This document shows, one piece after another, positions 13,907-18,488 of a DNA stretch of 18,488 nucleotides. The stretch comes from Methanothrix sp. GTDB taxonomy: Archaea > Halobacteriota > Methanosarcinia > Methanotrichales > Methanotrichaceae. The DNA lies in assembly GCA_028708055.1 (NCBI GenBank), contig JAQVZT010000012.1, positions 1 through 18,488 of the forward strand. Reading direction: 5' to 3'. A program made the position numbers and the translations under genes. How positions within the stretch are numbered: position 1 is the first letter of the stretch; each line of letters starts with the position of its first letter. Below the pieces are notes generated by a model, which worked only from the letters and a program-made list of their open reading frames with translations, ran no database searches and had not been told where the DNA came from.

Positions 13907-13947
13907 AGTGTCACATCAATCGAACCAATTACAGTCAATGTGACACT
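13907..13947. repeat. 10-bp perfect inverted repeat, 21-bp spacer
   Basis: AGTGTCACAT at 13907-13916 is matched by ATGTGACACT at 13938-13947. With a centre-to-centre distance of 31 bp (about three turns) it could be a two-site operator, or in RNA a stem with a 21-nt loop. It lies between two leftward genes, about 150 bp upstream of the 246-aa membrane-protein gene. Confidence 0.6.
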
Positions 13948-13959
13948 ACTCTTTCGCAA

Positions 13960-13978
13960 CCGCCTTCGATGAAGGCGG
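13960..13978 (-). terminator. 8-bp GC-rich hairpin directly after the 104-aa gene
   Basis: CCGCCTTC (13960-13967) and GAAGGCGG (13971-13978) form a perfect stem with a GAT triloop, beginning 2 nt past the stop of the leftward 104-aa gene. No T-run follows on that strand, so it may act as an mRNA 3'-end stabiliser or a weak terminator. Confidence 0.45.
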
Positions 13979-13980
13979 CC

Positions 13981-14295
13981 TCAAAGTTTGACTATCCTCC
14001 CATCCGCCGTGCTTATCCACCCGCTCGGGATCCTAAAGCCCTGGTCCAGGAGCACTCCTGCCTCAATCAGCCTCGACACCGCCGCCGTCCGCTCGATGGC
14101 GTAGAGGCCGTTGTCCTTGATCAGCTTCCCATCTACCACAATCTGGCCGCGTTCGCAGACGAGCCCATCGCTGTTTTGCCTGGAGAGCTCGCTCCTTGTG
14201 GGAAGACCCACATCTGCAAGCCGGACAATGCATAGATCGGCTGGAGGAAGGACGAGCCTGTCCAGGTCGAAGCTGATCTCCTTCTTCCTGCTCAT
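13981..14295 (-). CDS. Hypothetical protein, 104 aa
   Basis: I take the ATG at 14295 as the start because GGGGG lies 8 nt upstream and the protein then begins naturally (MSRKKEISFDLDRLVLPPAD). The frame remains open to 14463, but that extension reads through a different decayed gene. The sequence has LCIVRLADVGLPTRSELSRQ, GQIVVDGKLIKDNGLYAIER and a tail RIPSGWISTADGRIVKL, with short beta-like segments and no membrane helix or known motif. The ATG overlaps the TGA of the upstream coiled-coil remnant as ATGA, so the two were once, or still are, translationally coupled. Family unknown. Confidence 0.6.
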   Translation of the reverse strand: MSRKKEISFDLDRLVLPPADLCIVRLADVGLPTRSELSRQNSDGLVCERGQIVVDGKLIKDNGLYAIERTAAVSRLIEAGVLLDQGFRIPSGWISTADGRIVKL

Positions 14296-14463
14296 GCAGT
14301 AGCCCCCAGCTGGAGCTCCGACAGGGCACTCTCGGTCTGCTCGATCTGTCTGCCGTTCTCGGCCAGCTCCTTTCACAGTCCGGCAATCTCCTCCTCGGCT
14401 CTCTGCTACAGCTCTATCTAATTCATCGCATTTCAGGACCGTCGAGACCGCCTCGCAAGGCAA
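14293..14463 (-). pseudogene. Broken small coiled-coil gene upstream of the 104-aa gene
   Basis: Reading leftward from ATG 14463: VSTVLKCDELDRAVAE in one frame, then, after a shift near 14400, AEEEIAGL, an in-frame TGA, and KELAENGRQIEQTESALSEL ending QLGATA with TGA overlapping the ATG of the 104-aa gene. The heptad-like pattern indicates a small coiled-coil protein of about 55 residues. One frameshift and one nonsense codon break it. The mutated gene would have been the first cistron of a coupled pair. Confidence 0.5.
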
Positions 14464-14514
14464 ATCAGATGCTCCCCCGACATTTGGTGGATAAAATGGG
14501 TATCCTCCACAGAG

Positions 14515-14994
14515 CTATTTTTCTCCAGATCTCCAGGAGTTCATTCGGGCCGAGACTTCCTTCTTAGGTAGCCTTCTGCCTGCATTGCTCATTAGCTCCA
14601 GGGATCTGTATCCTTCCGCTTTCGAAATAGCGCCTTCTTTTACCATTACATCTAAAAGCCACAAGGTCCCATGAACAACCACTCCCTCCTCCTGGGCAGC
14701 CTTGCGCAGGGCCTCATCGCCTGTAAGAAGAAGAGCATTTTCTTGCATAGCCAGGACCAATGATATCAGATCGATACGTCCTGGCCGGGGATATTTTTTA
14801 ATCAATTCTTCTGCCCTCAGCATAGCTGATCCTGGCAGACTCTTTTCAATAAGTCCCATGCCCAGGAGATCCCATGATGGCAACAGTAATTCTGCGATCA
14901 CCATATCCGGGGCCATGAACTCCCAGGGGAGATGGAAGGCATTGGCCGCAATCTCTCCATGAAGCAAGTCTATCCAAAGGTTGGCGTCAGTTAC
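14515..14994 (-). CDS. PIN-domain (DUF3368-like) ribonuclease toxin candidate, start unclear
   Basis: PIN-domain proteins are Mg2+-dependent RNases and often serve as toxins. The fold signature is present: VTDANLWIDLLHGE at the N-terminus with the first acidic residues (Asp3, Asp9), PDMVIAELLL (Glu), PGRIDLISLVLAMQ (Asp) and LLLTGDEALRKAAQEEGVVV with the final acid. The C-terminal part (HGTLWLLDVMVKEGAISKAE) resembles the DUF3368 group. The normal-looking beginning starts at GTA 14994. No ATG, GTG or TTG lies in frame between there and the last upstream stop; the first in-frame TTG (14967) would delete the catalytic N-terminal strand. The gene overlaps the last codons of the XRE-ImmA gene, a common pairing. 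Start may be non-canonical, made by frameshifting, or lost (pseudogene). Confidence 0.75.
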   Translation of the reverse strand, partial: VTDANLWIDLLHGEIAANAFHLPWEFMAPDMVIAELLLPSWDLLGMGLIEKSLPGSAMLRAEELIKKYPRPGRIDLISLVLAMQENALLLTGDEALRKAAQEEGVVVHGTLWLLDVMVKEGAISKAEGYRSLELMSNAGRRLPKKEVSARMNSWRSGEK

Positions 14995-16060
14995 ACACCT
15001 CAGCCAACCATCCCCCGTGAGTGACCGCTTCTTTTGACAGGAAGTCCCTTACATTCATGCCGAGGATCTCATTGGCCCTCGACTCGGATATTATCCCGTC
15101 TGCCAATGCACCCATAACAAGCCTCTCAAATCTGCGTGGCAGTTCTGGAGGCACTGAATCATCCGGTTCTTTCTTATGCCAGCCTTTCAAGCGGAAGGTC
15201 TTAAAAAGCGTCTTGGCAGTGGTCTCAGAGATTATTTCAAGATCCTTCGCCCGATATATCCATGCCTGCATGCTCAAACCATATTTGTGTTTCAAGAGGT
15301 GCAACTCATATAGGCTGAGGTCGTTTCTCTTGCCTCTAAGCTCAAATTTTGCAGCGGACGAAGGAACCAGGAAGGCTGCTGCAAAGCGGTGAGCTGCTTT
15401 CTCCTCGTTTAGGCCGGCAGTACTCAGCATCAGATGTCCAAGCTCATGGGCGATGCAGAACCTCTGGCGGTCTCCGGGCATATCGCCCCTGGTGACAATC
15501 GCGGTTACTGTGAGATCGTTCTCCGCCTGGAATGTGCAGGCGTCAAACTTCCCGTCCGCATCCATTGAGCCTATCTTTAGGCCTTTTGCCTCCAGCAGGT
15601 CTGTGAGGTTCTCGATAGGGCCAATCCCAAGATCCCAGGAGCGGCGAAGATCTTCAGCGGCTTTCTCAATATCGTTGAAGGTCATAACCTCGACCGGAAA
15701 CCTCACAGGATACTCGAACACAATACCTGCCTCATCCTCAGAAAGGATGCCTTCAATTTCCAGGTACCTCTCGAGCCAGTCCGAAACGCGAGCCAAAACT
15801 GAGTCCTTGCCCTTTCTAGATAGCAATTGGCGTTTTCTGAACTTTGGTTCCATTTTGGAGAGGGATTTAGGCCGGAGGAAGAACTCCACGCGAACTCCTA
15901 GAGCGCGAGCTAGCTGAATGAGAACTTTTGAGCCAGGCACATCGAGATTTCGCTCATATTTGGATATGGCTTGAGCGCTGACGCCTACCTTGGTTGCCAA
16001 TTCTCTTTGGGAGAGCCCTGCCATCTGCCTTCCCTGTTTAATGCGCTCTCCTATCGTCAT
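14987..16060 (-). CDS. XRE-family HTH regulator fused to ImmA/IrrE metallopeptidase
   Basis: This 357-aa protein combines an N-terminal HTH_3 domain (residues 3-60: IGERIKQGRQMAGLSQREL, then VSAQAISKYERN) with a zinc metallopeptidase domain of the ImmA/IrrE (COG2856) type. The active site is CIAHELGHLML (HExxH at 205-209), followed by EEKAAHRFAAAFLVPSS, where the third ligand Glu is expected. Such proteins cleave or inactivate repressors after a damage or stress signal, and also occur as antitoxin-like partners of PIN or other toxins. ATG 16060 is chosen over GTG 16066 because GGAGGTGA, a near-perfect anti-16S match, lies just upstream. The stop overlaps the PIN gene. Autoregulation is suggested by a dyad in the promoter. 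Confidence 0.93.
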   Translation of the reverse strand: MTIGERIKQGRQMAGLSQRELATKVGVSAQAISKYERNLDVPGSKVLIQLARALGVRVEFFLRPKSLSKMEPKFRKRQLLSRKGKDSVLARVSDWLERYLEIEGILSEDEAGIVFEYPVRFPVEVMTFNDIEKAAEDLRRSWDLGIGPIENLTDLLEAKGLKIGSMDADGKFDACTFQAENDLTVTAIVTRGDMPGDRQRFCIAHELGHLMLSTAGLNEEKAAHRFAAAFLVPSSAAKFELRGKRNDLSLYELHLLKHKYGLSMQAWIYRAKDLEIISETTAKTLFKTFRLKGWHKKEPDDSVPPELPRRFERLVMGALADGIISESRANEILGMNVRDFLSKEAVTHGGWLAEVCN

Positions 16061-16087
16061 GGTCACCTCCGGTTTACAAATGATTGG

Positions 16088-16108
16088 TATATAGGTTTCT
16101 TATAAACC
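16088..16108 (-). promoter_or_regulatory. Promoter and dyad operator of the XRE-ImmA gene
   Basis: On the minus strand, TTTATAAG (16099-16106) and TATATA (16088-16093) are both suitable TATA boxes, giving starts near 16076 or 16065, just upstream of GGAGGTGA. GGTTT (16094-16098) and AAACC (16104-16108) form a dyad around CTTAT that overlaps the first TATA box, and a further GGTTT lies at 16074-16078. The XRE domain of the downstream protein could bind here and repress its own gene; this is inference. Confidence 0.5.
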
Positions 16109-16232
16109 ATAAGGCTTTCGATCAAAATTTTTTGTGAATTTTAGCAGAGGGGTCGAATGCATCCCGCTGGCTATTCCCCTATGCACCTTGATGAACTATC
16201 CTCGCATCTCTGCCTGCAAGAGGTTCCCGGCC

Positions 16233-16650
16233 CTATGCTGTAGTCCCTGAACTCATCACCTTTAGAATCGACGAGACCGCCTCCCGGTTAGCCTGGAAGA
16301 AGAGATGATCTCCCACAAAAAGACGGTCTTTGTCGATGCCTATCTCCTTTGCCATCAGGATCTTCAGGTCATAGTCGAGCTGGGCCTTTATCCCTACTAT
16401 GCGGTTCTCAATCATGAGGGCCTGGAGCTCCGCAACTGTCAGGTCACCCAGAATAGAGCACAGCCTGGCGGTGATCTCGACCTTGCCAGCAATTGCTTTA
16501 GCCAAGGCTCGATCTTGCAGCCAGCGTTCTCCAGCTTCTCCAGGTCCGAGATCTTCGCCTTTCTATCAAGTACCTATCAAGTACACTAAATCGCCAGAGC
16601 CATACGATTTCTTTCGATTCGTCTCCGTCCTGCCACGCGAATTGATTCAT
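16233..16650 (-). pseudogene. Pseudogene broken by an 11-bp tandem duplication, ~140 aa ancestor
   Basis: Leftward from ATG 16650: MNQFAWQDGDESKEIVWLWR then FSVLDR. Here the unit GTACTTGATAG is present twice in tandem (plus-strand 16563-16573 and 16574-16584). With one copy removed the frame runs straight on into KAKISDLEKLENAGCKIEPW LK. A second shift near 16500 then leads to the frame AGKVEITARLCSILGDL, VAELQALMIENRIVGIKAQL, DRLFVGDHLFFQANREAVSS and TAG at 16233. The 90-codon distal frame could still be translated from TTG 16505, but it has no close ribosome binding site. The mature product would be a mixed helical protein of unknown family, transcribed toward the XRE-ImmA gene. Confidence 0.55.
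16563..16584. repeat. Tandem duplication of an 11-bp unit
   Basis: CTATCAAGTAC occurs at 16563-16573 and again at 16574-16584. A third, near-identical copy (CTGTCAAGTAC) lies at 16652-16662, just upstream of the ATG at 16650. The tandem pair shifts the reading frame of the pseudogene that contains it. Confidence 0.8.
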
Positions 16651-16665
16651 TCTGTCAAGTACCCA

Positions 16666-16858
16666 TCAAGCAATCGTGTCCCTTTTTGGGTCAGCCCAAA
16701 ATGGAACATATCTAATCAGTTTTGGCGCAGAGTTTGAGTCATCTATCTCCAGTCCTATCTCATCGTCCTAATGCATTCACAAATAATGCCACCATACATC
16801 CACCGGCCCGGAGTTCGATTTAACGAAATACTCCTTTGGTCTTGGCTTGATGTATCGA
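16666..16858 (-). pseudogene. Decayed gene fragment with two in-frame stops
   Basis: One minus-strand frame reads HSRYIKPRPKEYFVKSNSGP then VDVWWHYL, a stop, Met-His, a stop, and DDEIGLEIDDSNSAPKLIRY followed by VPFWADPKRDTIA and TGA at 16666. Apart from the two stops near 16760-16770 the sequence looks like ordinary protein throughout, so it is probably a recently inactivated gene. A short alternative frame from ATG MDDILDTSSQ exists in the same DNA but looks less natural. Family unknown. It lies just upstream of, and on the same strand as, the other pseudogene. Confidence 0.5.
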
Positions 16859-16987
16859 GAATGTCATCCATATCAGGCAGGCTATGGCATATTATATTCA
16901 TATACATATTTAAAATTGTTGAAACGTATAAATACTATCAGGTATAATAAGTATAATTCAGATAAAATCAGACCTGCGAAGGTGTGA
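16859..16987 (+). promoter_or_regulatory. AT-rich promoter region for the small rightward genes
   Basis: TATAAATA at 16927-16934 and GTATAATAAGTATAATTC at 16942-16959 are good TATA candidates for rightward transcription, with starts expected between about 16955 and 16979. The minus-strand open frame that crosses this region is an antisense artefact of low complexity. Confidence 0.4.
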
Positions 16988-17128
16988 ATGGTATGGAGCA
17001 TGAATAAGAAGGAATGGAAGGCGGCTGGGGCTGGTGGAAGAGCATCCCCGAAGATAAGAAAAAGCAGTGATGAAAGCAAAATTGGATATGAAGATAAAGA
17101 AAGTTCAGGCAAAACTGGATTTCCTGAA
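16988..17128 (+). CDS. Possible small basic protein, 46 aa
   Basis: From ATG 16988 the frame reads MVWSMNKKEWKAAGAGGRAS, continues with PKIRKSSDESKIGYEDKEKF and ends RQNWIS. AGGTG sits only 3-4 nt before the ATG; a second ATG (17000) is less well placed. The protein is basic and probably disordered, without cysteines or membrane segments. An AT-rich region with TATA elements lies upstream, and the rightward gene for a 62-aa membrane protein follows about 95 nt later. A 29-codon frame from 17070 to 17159 overlaps it. Moderate to low support. Confidence 0.35.
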
Positions 17129-17179
17129 GTAAATGCAAAAGATTTTCCGGTAAGGTGAGACTTCAAGCGCTGCTATGTT

Positions 17180-17199
17180 CTAGCCTTTCCTAGCCTTTC
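17180..17199 (+). repeat. Tandem CTAGCCTTTC pair in the 5' region of the membrane protein gene
   Basis: Two perfect adjacent copies of a 10-bp unit (17180-17189 and 17190-17199) lie ahead of the GGTGA ribosome binding site at 17212-17216. Function unknown. Confidence 0.5.
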
Positions 17200-17222
17200 T
17201 CTCTTATTAAAGGTGAACTGCA

Positions 17223-17411
17223 ATGGCGATAATATTGAAAAGAGCCGAGATGGAGTGGTGGGAGTTCATTCCAATCAAACTGGCCGTATTATTGATCGGC
17301 ATTACAATAGGATCAACCTGGCCGGGATTATTCAAGCGTTGCGCTCGGTTTACTGTGTACTTTGGCCTATTGCTCGGCCTTCACTCCCTGCGCTCTTGGA
17401 TAAGAAAGTGA
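17223..17411 (+). CDS. Small membrane protein, 62 aa
   Basis: GGTGA lies 6 nt before the ATG, an excellent archaeal ribosome binding site, which picks this frame over the overlapping one. After MAIILKRAEMEWWEF come one or two hydrophobic helices: IPIKLAVLLIGITIG (about 16-30) and FTVYFGLLLGLHSL (about 43-56). A short charged loop (PGLFKRCAR) lies between them and RSWIRK follows at the end. Small hairpin membrane proteins like this occur as holin-like, toxin or accessory subunits, but nothing identifies this one. A tandem CTAGCCTTTC pair lies 24-43 nt upstream. Confidence 0.6.
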   Translation: MAIILKRAEMEWWEFIPIKLAVLLIGITIGSTWPGLFKRCARFTVYFGLLLGLHSLRSWIRK

Positions 17412-17446
17412 ACTTAGATAAAAATCCTCATTAATTTCGGAGAACA

Positions 17447-17575
17447 ATGTGTCGTTTTCATGAGGTCTGTGCAGGTGATGGCTTGGGTATGCGCGCGAAG
17501 AAGGAGTCAGAGGTCTTGAAGAATGCAAAAAACGCGTGTCTCAGATGCATATGGTGGAAAAGAAATTGCCCTTGA
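17447..17575 (+). CDS. Cysteine-rich mini-protein, 42 aa
   Basis: GGAG with 4-nt spacing precedes the ATG, so translation is well supported for such a small frame. The sequence starts MCRFHEVCAGDGLGMRAKKE and ends KNACLRCIWWKRNCP. Cysteines at 2, 8, 31, 34 and 41, plus His5, could form a small zinc-binding knuckle (C-x2-H-x2-C paired with C-x2-C). The rest is basic, consistent with nucleic-acid binding. It lies 36 nt downstream of the 62-aa membrane-protein gene, so the two may share a transcript, and a hairpin (17605-17651) follows. Family not recognised. The frame is too short for routine gene calling. Confidence 0.5.
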   Translation: MCRFHEVCAGDGLGMRAKKESEVLKNAKNACLRCIWWKRNCP

Positions 17576-17604
17576 CATAGAAAAGGACCAAACGTAAAAA
17601 ATCA

Positions 17605-17651
17605 AAGATGCATAAGTTAACGCTTTTTCTTTTGTTGACTTTATGCATTTT
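17605..17651 (+). terminator. Imperfect hairpin with T-rich loop and T-run
   Basis: ATGCATAA-GTTAAC (17608-17621) pairs with GTTGACTTTATGCAT (17634-17648), with one bulged base and one mismatch. The loop is T-rich (CTTTTTCTTTT) and TTTT follows the stem. This suits termination of the small rightward genes, because archaeal termination depends chiefly on T-runs. Confidence 0.45.
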
Positions 17652-17672
17652 CATCTATAAGAGGCGATTTAA

Positions 17673-17945
17673 TTGGTAATGGATTTAGTGAAAGATGGCA
17701 GCATTGCTAAAGTGATTGAAGAAATAGGCATAATACATGCGGCCTTCACTCAAAACAGCATCAATGATCTCGCGTATGCTATGCAGAAAGGAGGCTATAC
17801 TGCTGCAGAGTTCAAAGCTGAGCAGTTCTTAGGAACAGATGGTTATAGCGATCTCATGCGTGCATTGATTATCATGGAAAAGCGTATGGTCAGTCCGGAA
17901 GCCGCTGCCGGCGTGCTCATGAACCTATTTCAGATGAAAGCATGA
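17673..17945 (+). CDS. Hypothetical all-helical protein, 90 aa
   Basis: GAGG lies 8 nt before the TTG at 17673, which I take as the start; ATG 17679 is the alternative and loses two residues. The protein is helical throughout: SIAKVIEEIGIIHAAFTQNS, INDLAYAMQKGGYTAAEFKA, SDLMRALIIMEKRMVSPEAA and a final AGVLMNLFQMKA. No cysteine, no membrane segment and no known motif; the hydrophobic pattern fits a small helical bundle, perhaps an oligomer. It stands alone after the hairpin at 17605-17651. Confidence 0.6.
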   Translation: MVMDLVKDGSIAKVIEEIGIIHAAFTQNSINDLAYAMQKGGYTAAEFKAEQFLGTDGYSDLMRALIIMEKRMVSPEAAAGVLMNLFQMKA

Positions 17946-18195
17946 CACTGGTAGCTTTTAAAAAGCAGTGCTCCCCTGGTCCAGCCATGCCATCTGCCAC
18001 AGTCCTGATGCTGGCTCATCGAGCAGGCCGCAGATATCTGCCCGCCCGGCGCGGCCTTTAGTAGCTTGAAATTGCTGCTATGCGGAATAATCAATAATCA
18101 CACTCTTTGAGAATAAGCGCACGCACGATCATATTTTGCCTCAACTAGCTAAATATACTCCGGCGAGATAGTTATTTTTGGGAGGTTGATACCAT
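17946..18195 (-). other. Intergenic region with a fragment of the decayed repeat family
   Basis: The minus strand around 17964-18046 reads GRADICGLLDEPASGLWQMA then WLDQGSTAF and a stop. The DNA at 17993-18046 resembles 10815-10868 in the earlier pseudogene (shared blocks such as GCTCATCGA and AGGCCGC/AAGCCGC), so it is a third scattered fragment of a locally duplicated gene. The rest, to 18180, has no open frame of note. Confidence 0.4.
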
Positions 18196-18303
18196 ATGAC
18201 CGATATTCAAAAGCTATTATGCGAGATAAGGGCTAAAGGCGGTTTGTCTATCGAAAGATGCGAACAACTTCAAAAACAGCTGGATTCTGGGGAGCTGCAA
18301 TGA
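18196..18303 (+). CDS. Small protein, 35 aa, with strong ribosome binding site
   Basis: GGGAGGTTGA lies 9 nt before the ATG. The protein is MTDIQKLLCEIRAKGGLSIE followed by RCEQLQKQLDSGELQ. Two short helices separated by KGGLS vaguely recall SHOCT-type mini-domains, which are about this long, but the similarity is too slight to name it. Its TGA overlaps an ATG (ATGA at 18300-18303) opening a 13-codon frame (MTKRHESKEFFKI, stop 18339-18341), which may be a truncated second gene. Confidence 0.45.
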   Translation: MTDIQKLLCEIRAKGGLSIERCEQLQKQLDSGELQ

Positions 18304-18365
18304 CAAAGAGACATGAATCCAAGGAATTTTTTAAAATTTAACGATGGCGTATTAACTCTTATGGG

Positions 18366-18420
18366 ATACTACTATCTGCAACCGCCCATCGATGAGAGCT
18401 GTAGCCGCTAAGTAATGCCA
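18366..18420 (-). repeat. Second copy of the LAAVTLIDGR-encoding segment
   Basis: The bases from ACTATCTGC through CCATCGATGAGAG to the GCCGCTAAG stretch match 12189-12236 with scattered differences. On the minus strand it encodes LAATALIDGRLQIVVSHKS and a stop, against LAAVTLIDGRSQNSIS in the first copy. Both are probably C-terminal remnants of one duplicated gene; the rest of this copy may continue beyond the window, but stops occur just upstream. Confidence 0.45.
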
Positions 18421-18488
18421 AGTTCTATTTCATCATGCCCAATAATCATGAAAATGCAATGAAGGAGAACCGCTATCCAAAAAAGAGT

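Larger units (their letters stand above)
13759..13980. other. Intergenic region with inverted repeats and a broken small frame
   Basis: Minus-strand fragments near 13790-13870 read MRHHGVTYSKLRA and, after a shift, LILEAGKEEIEERG, suggesting the remnant of a small protein directly upstream of the 246-aa gene. Further right are a 10-bp perfect inverted repeat (13907-13916 / 13938-13947) and a strong hairpin (13960-13978), listed separately. No intact gene is visible. Confidence 0.4.

Noticed and set aside
13981..14463. Full 160-aa version of the 104-aa gene
   Set aside because: The first 56 codons are read in a frame different from the coiled-coil remnant there; a proper ribosome binding site precedes the inner ATG at 14295.
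16882..17166. 94-aa minus-strand frame with hydrophobic segment
   Set aside because: It runs antisense through AT-rich promoter sequence; the plus strand has TATA elements and small genes with ribosome binding sites.
1..18488. CRISPR array
   Set aside because: No regularly spaced direct repeats of 24-40 bp were seen; only short tandem units of 10-11 bp.

Overview
The window looks like part of a methanogenic archaeon chromosome, most likely a Methanothrix (Methanosaeta)-type member of the Methanosarcinales. The evidence is a set of archaeal core genes: the small subunit of D-family DNA polymerase, a His/Ser-type signal peptidase I, fibrillarin, NikR and the archaeosine radical-SAM enzyme RaSEA. 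Archaeal expression signals agree with this (TATA boxes about 27 nt upstream of leaderless ATGs, and GGTGA/GGAGGTGA ribosome binding sites). The genus is my inference from protein style.

Positions 1-8353 are a compact, GC-rich core segment. It holds two secreted proteins of unknown role transcribed leftward, polymerase DP1 (-) divergent from signal peptidase (+) across about 40 bp, fibrillarin and nikR (-), a rightward pair of conserved unknowns (5325-6198), a leftward trxB-RaSEA pair, and a tRNA-Gly(GCC).

From the tRNA-Gly to the end (8354-18488) the character changes. Composition swings between AT-rich and GC-rich, genes are short or broken, coding density is low and small repeats recur. 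I read this as an accessory island next to a tRNA gene, although I see no integrase and no duplicated tRNA 3' end. It holds: a frameshifted coiled-coil/winged-helix gene ending inside a MITE-like inverted repeat; a leaderless protein resembling the DUF6414 group; two membrane-anchored proteins of unknown family, one with a C-terminal winged helix, flanking an ATGA-coupled pair of small genes (123 aa and a 59-aa gene too short for routine ORF calling); a XRE-ImmA/IrrE metallopeptidase regulator overlapping a PIN-domain gene that lacks a normal start codon; several pseudogenes whose lesions can be read directly (an 11-bp tandem duplication, in-frame stops, frameshifts); and a run of very small genes with good ribosome binding sites (62, 42, 90 and 35 aa), one of them a cysteine-rich mini-protein.

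The best candidate for a new system is the 10.6-13.8 kb block: membrane protein, 123-aa protein, coupled 59-aa protein, membrane/winged-helix protein, plus a decayed second copy of the 59-aa gene's C-terminus. It lies between a DUF6414-like gene and a ImmA/PIN pair. A defence or toxin-antitoxin role is an inference from context only.
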